Assembly: GCF_001445655.1 (NCBI RefSeq)
Contig: NZ_LNBE01000003.1
Location: 1,408,530 to 1,472,529 of the forward strand
Source of the DNA: Streptomyces roseifaciens
GTDB lineage: Bacteria > Actinomycetota > Actinomycetes > Streptomycetales > Streptomycetaceae
Direction: 5' to 3'
DNA length: 64,000 nt
Under the pieces are notes generated by a model. It saw nothing but the letters and a program-made list of their open reading frames with translations. It was not told where the DNA came from and did no database searches. How positions within the stretch are numbered: the stretch's first letter is position 1; each line of letters starts with the position of its first letter. Positions 33,840 to 42,468 of the stretch are shown here, one piece after another. Both the position numbers and the translations under genes were made by a program.

Positions 33840-34637
33840 CTCCGCCGGCGAGGGCAGGGAGTCGGTGTTCAGCCGGCGCAGGGCGATGGTGAGGGCGAAC
33901 GCCGTGCGCCGGAGTTCACCGACGGCCCGCTTCAGCGCGGTGCGGCCCGTGGTGTCACCGATGACCACACCGGCCAGGACGAGACGGTCCGGCCCCAGGA
34001 CGGGCGCGGCCACCGTCAGCATCCCGGACGCGTACTCCTGACGCTCGACGGCGATGCCGGTGTGGCGGATGACCGCGAGTTCGTCCTCCAGTTCCTCGTG
34101 GGGCGGCCAGTCCGCTGCCTGCGCATCGTGTTCGAAGGCGAGCAGCAGCTTGCCGATGGCGGTCGAGGACGCCGGCACCGTTTCGCCGGTGCGGGAGAGC
34201 AGAGGCTGCAGGCGGCGGCCGTGAATGCGCTCCACGTAGCGGACCTGCCGGCCTTCGTGGACTCCCAGGCCCACGAAGCCGCCCAGGGAGTCGTACAGGT
34301 CGAGGAGGAACGGCATTGCCGTGGCTCTCAGGACGCTGAGCTGGTTCCGGCGGGTGACGCGCTTCGACGCCAGCTCGGCCAGCCGCTCGCCCGCCACGTA
34401 CTTGTCGTCCCAGCGGCCGATCATTCCGTGTGCGCAGAGCGCCGTCAGGATCCGGTACGTCGTGGCCTTCGGCACGCCCGTCTCCCGGGCGATCTCACTG
34501 AGCCCGCGCGGCCTGGCGTCCTGGCAGACCATCTCCAGCACGCGCAGCGCGCGGCCGACCGCGCCGCGTTCGAAAGTCGCTTCCGGGATCGTCCTGACCT
34601 CCGCGGGGGTTTGCGGGTCCCACCTTGTCTGCGTCAT
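33771..34637 (-). CDS. IclR-family transcriptional regulator
   Basis: 288 residues from ATG 34637 (AGGGG upstream). The winged helix has RALRVLEMVCQDARPRGLSEIARETGVPKATTYRILTAL, followed by an effector domain with GFVGLGVHEGRQVRYVERI and a PASSTAIGKLLLA pattern. It follows the P450 gene by 19 bp on the same strand, so they are co-transcribed. It overlaps the convergent cyclase by 69 bp. It probably regulates the terpenoid genes. Confidence 0.9.
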   Translation of the reverse strand: MTQTRWDPQTPAEVRTIPEATFERGAVGRALRVLEMVCQDARPRGLSEIARETGVPKATTYRILTALCAHGMIGRWDDKYVAGERLAELASKRVTRRNQLSVLRATAMPFLLDLYDSLGGFVGLGVHEGRQVRYVERIHGRRLQPLLSRTGETVPASSTAIGKLLLAFEHDAQAADWPPHEELEDELAVIRHTGIAVERQEYASGMLTVAAPVLGPDRLVLAGVVIGDTTGRTALKRAVGELRRTAFALTIALRRLNTDSLPSPAESVAARPRRGEAEPREMGGGDDG

Positions 34638-34656
34638 TCCGGACAACCCCTACTGG

Positions 34657-36000
34657 TCAGGCACGGCGGGCGATGACGCGCATCCGCAGTCCCCGGGGGC
34701 CCAGGGTGACTTTGGCGGAGGGCCGTACGGGGCGGCCGGAGAGCGGGACGAGACGCCAGCGGGCGTTGATGGCGGTGAGGGCCAAGGTGGCCTCGGCCAC
34801 GGCGAAGCGGGCGCCGATGCACTTGCGGGCACCGGCCCCGAAAGGGAGGTAGACGGTGCGGTCGGGCTGCGGCCCGCGCCACCGGTCGGGGTCGAAGCGG
34901 TCGGGGTCCTCGTACAGGTCGGGCCGGCGGTGGATGAGGTAGGGGCTGAAGGCGATCAGGGTTTCGGCCGGGAGCGTGACCCCGCCGAGCTCGGTGTCCT
35001 CCACCACTGTGCGCGTGAGCAGCCACGCGGGCGGATACAGCCGGAGAGCCTCGTGGACGACGTGCCCCGCCTCCTGCAGGGCGGGCAGGTCGGCGAAGGC
35101 CGGCGAGGCGCCGCCCAGGACCCTGGCGGACTCCGCGTGCAGGCGTTCTTCCACCTCCGGGTGTTCGGCGAGCAGGTACAGGGCCCAGGCCATCGCGTTG
35201 GAGGTCGTCTCCGCTCCGGCGAGGAAGAACGTGAGGACCTGGTCGGCCAGTTCGGCATCGGTCAGTGCCCGGGCGCCGTCGGCGAGGCTGTCGGGGTCGG
35301 TGGCACTCTGCAGGGACGAAAGGAGGTCCCGGTGGTCGGTGGAATCGGCGCTGCGGCGGCCGGCGACGCTGGAGGCCGTGTGCTGCAGCCGCTCGCGTGC
35401 CCGGAGGTAACGCCGGTTTCCCGGACTCGGCAGCCGGTTGAGGAGCGCAGGCCTGATCATCCGCCGGAACGCGCCGTTCACCACGGTGTTGATGTCGCCG
35501 ACCGTCTGCTGCGCGGCCTCGGGCGGCAGGGCGGCGGTGAACATCGTCTCCACCGCGACCCGGGTGGCCAGTTTCGTCATCTCGGTCGTCACGTCGACGA
35601 CCTGGCCGTCGTGCCAGGAGCGCGCCACGCCCTCGGCCGCGGCCACGAACACCGCGGAATAGTGGGGGAACCTCTCGGGGTGGAAGGACGGCTGGCACAG
35701 CCGCCGCTGGCGCCTGTGCCTGCTGTGCGGGCACGAGATGAGGCCGTCGCTGACCACTTCGCGCACCCGCTCGTACATGGGACCCCCCTTGTCGAACACG
35801 TGGTCGTTCAGGAGGACCTGCCGGGTCAGGACCGGGTCGCACACCATCACGACCGACCGCGGCCCCATGCGGATCCGCACCAGTTCTCCGCGGGCGGGCA
35901 GGGACGACAGGAACGCCAGCGGATCGCGGACGAGGGGCAGCACGTGCCCCAGGAGCGGCACGGCATTCGGTGCCAGTGGAATCGACGCAGCCGTATCCAT
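34657..36000 (-). CDS. Cytochrome P450
   Basis: 447 residues from ATG 36000, preceded by GGAAGGGGTGGGC. Features are FFLAGAETTSNAMAWAL (I helix with acid/alcohol pair), EALRLYPPAWLLTR (ExxR), and FGAGARKCIGARF with the haem ligand Cys394. No membrane anchor. It likely oxidises the terpene product of the locus, using separate redox partners since none is encoded here. Co-directional with the IclR gene, 19 bp apart. Confidence 0.93.
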   Translation of the reverse strand: MDTAASIPLAPNAVPLLGHVLPLVRDPLAFLSSLPARGELVRIRMGPRSVVMVCDPVLTRQVLLNDHVFDKGGPMYERVREVVSDGLISCPHSRHRRQRRLCQPSFHPERFPHYSAVFVAAAEGVARSWHDGQVVDVTTEMTKLATRVAVETMFTAALPPEAAQQTVGDINTVVNGAFRRMIRPALLNRLPSPGNRRYLRARERLQHTASSVAGRRSADSTDHRDLLSSLQSATDPDSLADGARALTDAELADQVLTFFLAGAETTSNAMAWALYLLAEHPEVEERLHAESARVLGGASPAFADLPALQEAGHVVHEALRLYPPAWLLTRTVVEDTELGGVTLPAETLIAFSPYLIHRRPDLYEDPDRFDPDRWRGPQPDRTVYLPFGAGARKCIGARFAVAEATLALTAINARWRLVPLSGRPVRPSAKVTLGPRGLRMRVIARRA

Positions 36001-36140
36001 GCCCACCCCTTCCGGGACGAGTCGCCGGGACGCCGGGACGCGTAGGGACGCCACCAGCATGTTGTCCACCCTGCACGGCTCGTGAATCCCCGGTCGTGCG
36101 GTGCACGGGAGCACACCCGGCGGACTGAAAAGGCGGAGGT

Positions 36141-36167
36141 GCGCCGCGCACTTCATGTGCGCGGCGC
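36141..36167. terminator. Stem-loop upstream of chitinase promoter
   Basis: GCGCCGCGCAC and GTGCGCGGCGC form a perfect 11-bp stem with a 5-nt TTCAT loop, in the gap upstream of the P450 start and the chitinase promoter. It may insulate the divergent transcripts or act as a regulatory dyad. Confidence 0.5.
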
Positions 36168-36230
36168 CGTAGCGAAACGGAGGAGGAGCCGGGGCGGTGG
36201 TGACAACCGGCAGCGTTCAGGCCCTGGGTT

Positions 36231-36242
36231 TGGTCCAGACCT
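36231..36242. promoter_or_regulatory. DasR/chitinase direct-repeat-type operator
   Basis: TGGTCCAGACCT matches the TGGTCTAGACCA-type element found in streptomycete chitinase promoters, where DasR (a GntR repressor of amino-sugar use) binds. It sits 1 bp before a -35 box, as expected of a repressor site. Confidence 0.75.
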
Positions 36243-36243
36243 A

Positions 36244-36272
36244 TTGACGGTTCAACGGGGCGGTCCTAGCGT
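36244..36272 (+). promoter_or_regulatory. Chitinase promoter
   Basis: TTGACG (36244-36249) and TAGCGT (36267-36272) are separated by 17 bp, the usual spacing for the housekeeping sigma factor of Streptomyces, and lie about 53 bp before the chitinase start. Confidence 0.6.
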
Positions 36273-36325
36273 TCGACACCTTCAGCGACCGGTGGCGGGC
36301 AGCCACGGCCCGAAGGGAGCCGAGC

Positions 36326-37420
36326 ATGATCGGTCGGATGGCGCGTCTGCTGGCGGGGGCGGCCGGGGTCTGCCTGGGGACGGTCCTCGCGGGCCCTGCG
36401 CCCCTGCAGACGGAGAGTCAGGTGGCGTACGGGACCGCCGCCGCGGTGAGCGGGCCGGGGGCGGACACCTGTCCCGTGCAGTCGAGGCCCTCGGGCAAGG
36501 TGCTCCAGGGCTACTGGGAGAACTGGGACGGAGCGGCGAACGGCGTGCACCCGCCGTTCGGCTGGGTGCCGATCACCGACGCGCGCATCGGCGAGCACGG
36601 CTACAACGTGATCAACGCGGCGTTCCCCGTCATCCGCTCGGACGGCACCGTTCTGTGGGAGGACGGGATGGACGCGACCGTGAAGGTCGCGACGCCGACC
36701 GAGATGTGCCGGGCCAAGGCGGCCGGGGCCACGATCCTGATGTCGATCGGCGGCGCGGCGGCGGGCATCGACCTCGGTTCCGGCACGGTCGCCGACCGGT
36801 TCGTGGAGACCGTCGTGCCGATCCTCAAGACGTACAACTTCGACGGCATCGACATCGACATCGAGACCGGTCTCACCGGCAGCGGCAACATCAACACGCT
36901 GTCCGCCTCGCAAGCCAACCTCATCCGCATCATCGACGGCGTACTCGCCCGCATGCCCTCGAACTTCGGCCTCACGATGGCCCCCGAGACGGCCTACGTC
37001 ACGGGCGGCAGCGTCACGTACGGCTCGATCTGGGGCGCGTACCTGCCGATCGTGAAGAAGTACGCCGACAACGGCCGGCTGTGGTGGCTGAACATGCAGT
37101 ACTACAACGGGAACCTTTACGGCTGCTCCGGGGACTCGTACTCCGCGGGGACGGTGAAAGGGTTCACCGTACAGACGGACTGCCTGAACAAGGGGCTCGT
37201 CGTCCAGGGCACGACCATCCGCGTCCCTTACGACAAGCAGGTCCCGGGCCTTCCCGCCCAGCCGGGCGCCGGCGGGGGCTACATGTCACCGGGGCTCGTG
37301 GCGCAGGCGTGGAACACCTACGGCAACGGGCTGAAGGGCCTCATGACGTGGTCGGTCAACTGGGACGGGTCGAAGGGGTGGACGTTCGGGAACAACGTGC
37401 GGGCGCTGCAGGGGCGTTGA
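36326..37420 (+). CDS. Secreted GH18 chitinase
   Basis: 364 residues, ATG with AAGGGAGCCGAGC in front. Signal peptide MIGRMARLLAGAAGVCLGTVLA (possibly Sec). The GH18 barrel has SIGG and the catalytic FDGIDIDIE (D173, D176, D178, E180). No chitin-binding or fibronectin module is attached. It hydrolyses chitin outside the cell. Operator and promoter upstream are typical of chitin-induced genes. Confidence 0.93.
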   Translation: MIGRMARLLAGAAGVCLGTVLAGPAPLQTESQVAYGTAAAVSGPGADTCPVQSRPSGKVLQGYWENWDGAANGVHPPFGWVPITDARIGEHGYNVINAAFPVIRSDGTVLWEDGMDATVKVATPTEMCRAKAAGATILMSIGGAAAGIDLGSGTVADRFVETVVPILKTYNFDGIDIDIETGLTGSGNINTLSASQANLIRIIDGVLARMPSNFGLTMAPETAYVTGGSVTYGSIWGAYLPIVKKYADNGRLWWLNMQYYNGNLYGCSGDSYSAGTVKGFTVQTDCLNKGLVVQGTTIRVPYDKQVPGLPAQPGAGGGYMSPGLVAQAWNTYGNGLKGLMTWSVNWDGSKGWTFGNNVRALQGR

Positions 37421-37470
37421 GCCGTCGCAAGGCCCCGGTGCCTCCGGCATAGCGTTCACTCTCAGTTCAT

Positions 37471-37620
37471 TGCAACGAGAGAGGTGGCTTTCGTTGCGTT
37501 ACGTTCAGGGCTGTTGCAACGATCTTTACGCCCTGACCTGCGGTGATGTTGTTTTTGCGCAACGAAGTCGTTGCGGAGCTTTGGAATGCAACGTAGCGTT
37601 TCCCTTGTTCGAAACAACGA
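37471..37620. promoter_or_regulatory. Cluster of TGCAACGA-type sites before the DUF4097 gene
   Basis: The core TGCAACGA occurs at 37471-37478, 37491-37498 (inverted, CGCAACGA), 37515-37522, in the perfect palindrome GCAACGA-AG-TCGTTGC at 37559-37574, and as TGCAACGT at 37588-37594. A TTGTT/AACAA dyad lies at 37605-37615. The region is A/T-rich and directly precedes the ribosome binding site. It reads as a multi-site operator for a dimeric regulator. No regulator gene is next to it. Confidence 0.7.
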
Positions 37621-37636
37621 GTCGCAGGAGAACATC

Positions 37637-38308
37637 ATGCAGAAGTTCCACACCCCCGCCGCCGTCGCCGCCGTCCTCGACATCCCCGCCGGACGCATCC
37701 GCTTCATCGCAGCCGACCGCACCGACACCACCGTCGAGGTCCTGCCCGCGGACGCCTCCAAGGGCCGCGACGTGAAGGCCGCGGAGCGGACCACCGTCGA
37801 ATACGGCGACGGCGTCCTGCGGATCGCGGACCCGGCGGCGGAGACCCGGACCCTCGGCAACCCCGGATCCGTCGAGGTGACCATCCAGCTGCCCGCCGGC
37901 TCCCGCATCGAGGCGAAGACCGCCACCGCCGAGATCCGCGGCGTCGGACGCCTCGGCGACGTCACCCTCAACAGCGCCCACGGCTCCATCAAGCTCGACG
38001 AAACCGCAAACGCCCACCTCACCCTCGCCGCCGGCGACATCACCGTCGGCCGCCTGGGCGGCCCCGCCCAGATCAGCACCCAGAAGGGCAACCTCCACAT
38101 CACCGAAGCCATGCACGGCACCGTCACCCTGCGCACCGAGGCCGGCGACATCACCATCGGCGCCGCCCGCGGAGTCTCCGCCTCCCTGGACGCCGGCACC
38201 TCCTACGGCCGCATCCACAACGCCCTCAAGAACACCGACAGCACCGACACCCAGCTCGACATCCACGCAACCACCGCCTACGGCAACATCACCGCCCGCA
38301 GCCTCTGA
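37637..38308 (+). CDS. DUF4097 (adhesin-like beta-helix) protein
   Basis: 223 residues from ATG 37637 with CAGGAGAA upstream; no signal peptide. The body is a series of beta-helix rungs such as VEVTIQLPAGSRIEAKTAT, LGDVTLNSAHGSIKLDET and AQISTQKGNLHITEA. Streptomycetes carry many such proteins, often beside a regulator gene. Its function is unknown. Its strongly ordered upstream repeats suggest tight regulation. Confidence 0.8.
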   Translation: MQKFHTPAAVAAVLDIPAGRIRFIAADRTDTTVEVLPADASKGRDVKAAERTTVEYGDGVLRIADPAAETRTLGNPGSVEVTIQLPAGSRIEAKTATAEIRGVGRLGDVTLNSAHGSIKLDETANAHLTLAAGDITVGRLGGPAQISTQKGNLHITEAMHGTVTLRTEAGDITIGAARGVSASLDAGTSYGRIHNALKNTDSTDTQLDIHATTAYGNITARSL

Positions 38309-38367
38309 CCCACAGCCTCCGACCCACAGCCCTTGCCCCGCAGCCTCTGACTCACAGCCTCCGACCC
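38299..38367. repeat. Imperfect tandem repeat CAGCCTCYGACYCA
   Basis: The unit of about 14 bp (CAGCCTCTGACCCA and variants) recurs five times from the last codons of the DUF4097 gene into the gap before the S9 peptidase. It is non-coding after 38308. Function unknown. Confidence 0.7.
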
Positions 38368-38446
38368 GGTGCGCGGCCCGTTCGCCGCCCTCCCATACCC
38401 TCATCTCCCCTGCCGTGAGGGCACCACCGCGGCATCGCAAATACCT

Positions 38447-38479
38447 ATGAGCAACACCGAAGAAGGACAAGAAAAATGA
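38447..38479 (+). CDS. 10-codon leader ORF overlapping the S9 peptidase start
   Basis: ATG 38447 opens MSNTEEGQEK and stops at TGA 38479; the peptidase ATG lies at 38476, giving an ATGA overlap. The peptide has no obvious regulatory codon run, but its position would couple translation of the peptidase to it. It could be chance, since the peptidase also has its own GAAGGAC. Confidence 0.3.
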   Translation: MSNTEEGQEK

Positions 38480-40752
38480 GCACCACTCAGGACTACCAGG
38501 CCGCCGAGCAGCTCCTCCGCCGCCCCGCCCGCCCTGGCGAGCTCGTCATCGGCGACAAGGTCAGGCCGCAGTGGATCGACGGAGGCGCCCGGTTCTGGTA
38601 CGCGGTGAGCAATGGCGTCGGCAGACGGTTCGTGCTCGTCGACCCGGCGGCGGGTACCCGTGAGCCGGCCTTCGACCACGCCCTGCTCGCCGACGCGCTG
38701 GCCGCCGCCTCCGGGCAGCAGGTCGACCCCGAGGCCTTGCCTTTCATAGGCATCGAACTGGCCGGGAACGCCGTGGAGTTCCACGCGTTCGGCGAGTACT
38801 GGCGCTGCCGCCTGGACGGCTACGCCTGTGAGCGGGCCGAGTTCACGCCGCCGGGCAGCCCGCTGGACGTGCTGTCACCCGACAAGAAGGTCGCGGTGTC
38901 CCAGCGGGGGCACGACCTGTGGGCGCGCTCGCTATCCGACGGCCGCGAGTGGGCGCTGACCACCGACGGGGAGCCCGACCACCGGTACGGCTCCGGCCCG
39001 GACTGCACGAGCAACGGCACCCTGCTGCGCAAGATCGGCCTGCCGCACCTGCCGCCCGCGGTGGCCTGGTCGCCCGACTCGACGAAGGTGCTGGCGCACC
39101 GGACCGACGAGCGCGGCGTCCGGCAGACCCACCTCGTGGAGGCCAGGCCCGCCGACGGCGGCGCGCCCCTCCTGCACACCCAGCGGTACGCGTACCCCGG
39201 GGACGAGCAGGTGCCCCAAGCCGAGTTGGTGGTGCTGGACGTGCAGGCGGGCACCATGGTCCGCGCGCAGGCAGCGCCGCTGCTCATGCCGCAGCTGTCG
39301 CCGATCACGACGAAGTGGGCGTGGTGGGCCCAGGACGGCTCGGCCGTGTACTACCTCAGCCGGCCCCGCGACCTGCGCACGCTCACGCTGCACCGGCTGG
39401 ATCCGGCCACCGGCGAGGTCACCACCGTGCTCAGCGAGACCGGGGCCACCCGCGTCGAGCCCAACCAGTGGATGTACGAGGCGCCGATCGTGCGGGTGCT
39501 GGCCGACGAGGTGCTGTGGTACTCGCAGCGGGACGGTTGGGGCCACCTGTACCGGTACGACCTGCGCACCGGCGAGCTGCTCGGGCAGGTCACCTCCGGG
39601 GAGTGGGCGGTGCGGGAGATCCTGCGCGTCGACGAGGCCGAGCGGGTGGTGTACTTCACCGCCGTCGGGCTGGTCGACGAGGATCCGTACCGGCGCACGG
39701 TGTGCCGGGTCGGTCTGGACGGCTCCGGCTTCGCCAAGGTCACGGACGACGAGCTGGACCACGTCGTCACCATGCCGGACGACCAGGAGTACTTCATCGA
39801 CTCCGCGTCCACGGTCGACACCCCGCCGGTGACGACGGTCCGTGACCGGACCGGGCGGGTGCTGGTCGAGCTGGAGCGCGCCGACATCAGCAAGCTCACT
39901 GCCACCGGCTGGACGCCGCCGGAGCGGTTCCGCGTCAAGGCGGCCGACGGGGTGACGGACATCTACGGGGTGCTGTACCGGCCGCGGGGGTTCGACCCCG
40001 CCCGGCGCTACCCGGTGGTGGACAACCTCTACCCCGGCCCGCAGGTCAACCGGGTCGCCCCGTGCTTCGACCCCGGCGGGATGGGCCTCGACGCGGAACC
40101 CCTCGCGGCGCTGGGCTTCGTGGTGGTGGCGCTGGACGGGCGAGGCACCCCGGGGCGGAGCAAGTCCTTCCACGACGCCTCCTACGGCCGCTTGGCCGAC
40201 GCGGGCTGCCTGGCCGACCATGTCGCGGCGCTGCGGCAGCTGGCCGGGACCCGGCCGTGGATGGACCTGGACCGGGTGGGCGCGTTCGGCCACTCCGGAG
40301 GCGGATTCGCCGCAGCGCGGGCGATGCTGGACTTCCCCGAGGTGTACAAGGCCGGAGTCGCCCTCTCGGGCTCGCACGACGCCCGCTGCTTCAACCTGGG
40401 CTTCGTGGAGACCTACGACGGCGCGGCCAATCCCGAGGCCTGGGCCCGCTCCTCCAACGTGGACCTCGCGGACCGGTTGGCGGGCAAGCTGCTGCTCGTC
40501 CACGGCGAAATGGACGACCAGGTCCACCCCGACCACACGCTGCGGCTGGCCGACCGGCTCATCGCCGCCGACAAGGACTTCGAGCTGCTCATCGTGCCCG
40601 GGGCCGAGCACACGTTCATCGACTGCCTGGCCTACGTCCGCAAGCGCTGCTGGGACTTCCTGGTGCGCGAGCTGATGGGCACGCAGCCGCCCGCCCACCG
40701 CCCCGCCCCCATCGCCATCGGCCCCGAGCTGCTCGGCGAGCTGTTCGCCTGA
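38476..40752 (+). CDS. S9 family (prolyl oligopeptidase/DPP-IV-like) serine peptidase
   Basis: 758 residues, no signal peptide. The N-terminal ~500 residues are a beta-propeller with repeated WSPDS, YYLSRPRD and YTA segments. The C-terminal alpha/beta-hydrolase has the triad Ser607 in GHSGGG, Asp680/681 in MDDQVHP and His712 in AEHTF. It cleaves dipeptides or short peptides from N-termini, probably in the cytoplasm. The N-terminal 100 residues are an uncommon extra region. Upstream AAGGACAAG supports the start at 38476. Confidence 0.9.
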   Translation: MSTTQDYQAAEQLLRRPARPGELVIGDKVRPQWIDGGARFWYAVSNGVGRRFVLVDPAAGTREPAFDHALLADALAAASGQQVDPEALPFIGIELAGNAVEFHAFGEYWRCRLDGYACERAEFTPPGSPLDVLSPDKKVAVSQRGHDLWARSLSDGREWALTTDGEPDHRYGSGPDCTSNGTLLRKIGLPHLPPAVAWSPDSTKVLAHRTDERGVRQTHLVEARPADGGAPLLHTQRYAYPGDEQVPQAELVVLDVQAGTMVRAQAAPLLMPQLSPITTKWAWWAQDGSAVYYLSRPRDLRTLTLHRLDPATGEVTTVLSETGATRVEPNQWMYEAPIVRVLADEVLWYSQRDGWGHLYRYDLRTGELLGQVTSGEWAVREILRVDEAERVVYFTAVGLVDEDPYRRTVCRVGLDGSGFAKVTDDELDHVVTMPDDQEYFIDSASTVDTPPVTTVRDRTGRVLVELERADISKLTATGWTPPERFRVKAADGVTDIYGVLYRPRGFDPARRYPVVDNLYPGPQVNRVAPCFDPGGMGLDAEPLAALGFVVVALDGRGTPGRSKSFHDASYGRLADAGCLADHVAALRQLAGTRPWMDLDRVGAFGHSGGGFAAARAMLDFPEVYKAGVALSGSHDARCFNLGFVETYDGAANPEAWARSSNVDLADRLAGKLLLVHGEMDDQVHPDHTLRLADRLIAADKDFELLIVPGAEHTFIDCLAYVRKRCWDFLVRELMGTQPPAHRPAPIAIGPELLGELFA

Positions 40753-40936
40753 GCGCGACACCCATTGAGGCGGGGGCATCGGAGAAAGGAGATGGGCCGG
40801 TTGGGCCGGACTGCGTAAGGGTTCGGTCATCCCCGGTCATCGGCCGCCGCCGTGCGTGGCGTGCCCGAGGTCTCCCGCCGGGTGGGCCCAGAATCTCCGT
40901 GTTCGTCATCCGGAACCCGGAACCCGGGAGCCCACC

Positions 40937-41860
40937 ATGGTCCTGAAGGTGCTCGCTCGCACACTGGCTCTGGCCGCGCTGCTCGCCGTGCCCGCGGGGG
41001 TGTGCACGGCGGCGCCGGCGCCCCCCGCCCCGTGGGTGCCTCCCGCCCCACTCGTGCCTCCTGCCCCACTGATGCCTCTCGCCCCCGCCCGCGCTCCCGC
41101 CCCCGCACCGGAAGCGGCCGTGACGCAGCGCTGCGCCCCCGCCGCCGTGCTCAAGGGAAAGGGCACGGGCAAGGGCGGGCAGTCGGCGAAGGCCGGCGTG
41201 TGCGTGACGCTCGACAACGCGTTCATGACCGTCACCGCACCCGCCGAGTGCGGCCGGGGCACCTGTGACACGTCAGGGACCTGGCGGATGAGGCGCGGCG
41301 GCCGGGAAGTCGCCTCGGGGGAGCTCGCCCGGCGGGCGGGGTATCCGGGGCCGGGGACGTACGAGATCACCACCACGCTACGGGTGCGCTCGGTCCCGGC
41401 GGGCGTCGACTTCCGGGCGGAGAGGACCGTCAGGGTCACCTTGTCCTGGCCCCGCCCCAAGGCGACGCACCGCATCGACGTCAGCCCGCGCACGGTCAGG
41501 GCGGGCCGCACCACGACCGTGACGTACACGGTCAGCCGCCTGGGGCCCGACGGTGACAGCAACGCCCGCCTGGGCCTGATCGGCGTCGAGAAGACAGGGG
41601 TGCAGCTGACCTCCTCCGATCCCCGGTGCAGCAACCCCCTGTCCGGCGCCTACCCCTCCGAGGCCCGCCACCCGTACGTCCTGAACTGCGACTTCGTCGA
41701 ACTCCAGCCCGGACGGCCGGGCGTGGTCAAGGTACGGGTCCGCATGGGCGAGGCCTGCTCGCCCGTCGTCTCCAAGATGGGCTACTGGCTGCCGAAGGGG
41801 CAGGAGACCTACACGGGCAACATGCTCGTGGGGCCGACGGTCGGGTGCGTGAAGGGATGA
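40937..41860 (+). CDS. Secreted hypothetical protein with repetitive Pro/Ala region
   Basis: 307 residues from ATG 40937 (GGGAG upstream). A Sec signal peptide is followed by a Pro/Ala/Val low-complexity stretch (residues 22-60). The folded part begins CAPAAVLKGKGTGKGG and has several paired Cys and beta-strand segments (TYTVSRLGPD, VEKTGVQLTSSDPRC). Family not recognised. It ends with ATGA overlap to the VOC gene, so the two are coupled. Confidence 0.65.
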   Translation: MVLKVLARTLALAALLAVPAGVCTAAPAPPAPWVPPAPLVPPAPLMPLAPARAPAPAPEAAVTQRCAPAAVLKGKGTGKGGQSAKAGVCVTLDNAFMTVTAPAECGRGTCDTSGTWRMRRGGREVASGELARRAGYPGPGTYEITTTLRVRSVPAGVDFRAERTVRVTLSWPRPKATHRIDVSPRTVRAGRTTTVTYTVSRLGPDGDSNARLGLIGVEKTGVQLTSSDPRCSNPLSGAYPSEARHPYVLNCDFVELQPGRPGVVKVRVRMGEACSPVVSKMGYWLPKGQETYTGNMLVGPTVGCVKG

Positions 41861-42303
41861 GCGCGGGCGGCGAGGGTGTTCTGGCCCGGGCGCACGTGGC
41901 GACCCGGCTTCCGGCCCGGGACCTGGACCGGGCGCGGCGCTTCTACTCCGAGCAGCTCGGACTGGAGCCCGTCGACGAGCGGCCCGGTGGGCTGCTGTAC
42001 CGGTGCGGAGGCGTGGACTTCGCCGTGTTCCTGTCGACGGGGGCCTCGTCCGGTGAGTTCACCCAGATGGCCTGGGAGGTAGACGACATCGAGGAAGCCG
42101 TGGCGGAACTGAAGCGGCGCGGCGTGGTGTTCGAAGACGTGGAGCTGCCCGGGCCGCCGGGGGCGCCGGCCGCCGGGCGGACGGAGGACGGGATCGTCGA
42201 CATCGACGGGAACTACCCGAGCAAGGGTGCGCGGGGCGAGCGCGGAGCCTGGTTCCGCGACAGCGAAGGGAACATGCTGGGCATCGGCCAGCCGGTCGTC
42301 TGA
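41857..42303 (+). CDS. VOC/glyoxalase-fold protein
   Basis: 148 residues from ATG 41857 (ATGA overlap). The pattern ATRLPARDLDRARRFYSEQLGLEPVDE, FAVFLST, MAWEVDDIEEAVAELKRRGVVF and WFRDSEGNMLGIGQ is typical of the glyoxalase/bleomycin-resistance fold. The usual metal ligands are not all evident. It may detoxify or bind an aromatic or drug-like molecule. Confidence 0.88.
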   Translation: MSAGGEGVLARAHVATRLPARDLDRARRFYSEQLGLEPVDERPGGLLYRCGGVDFAVFLSTGASSGEFTQMAWEVDDIEEAVAELKRRGVVFEDVELPGPPGAPAAGRTEDGIVDIDGNYPSKGARGERGAWFRDSEGNMLGIGQPVV

Positions 42304-42422
42304 GGAGGACGGCCCGCCGCCCCGCCGCCGACGGCCCGTCCCCCGCCGACCACGGCCCGCCCCCGCCGTGGCGTGAAACCGTAAGCGGAAGATCTCACCC
42401 CGCGCAGCGCCTATGGTTGTCG

Positions 42423-42442
42423 GATTCGCCGATGTTCGAATC
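42423..42442. promoter_or_regulatory. Inverted repeat before the SARP gene
   Basis: GATTCG and CGAATC flank an 8-bp spacer (CCGATGTT) 26 bp before the SARP start, within a relatively A/T-rich stretch. It may be an operator governing the pathway activator. Confidence 0.5.
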
Positions 42443-42468
42443 TTGCACAGCTGAAGGGCGGTCGTGCG

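Larger units (their letters stand above)
36001..36325. other. 325-bp intergenic region before the chitinase
   Basis: No coding sequence is seen. It holds a strong hairpin (36141-36167), a DasR-like operator (36231-36242) and a promoter (36244-36272), each listed separately. The part next to the P450 start carries the promoter of the P450/IclR transcript, not identified. Confidence 0.6.
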
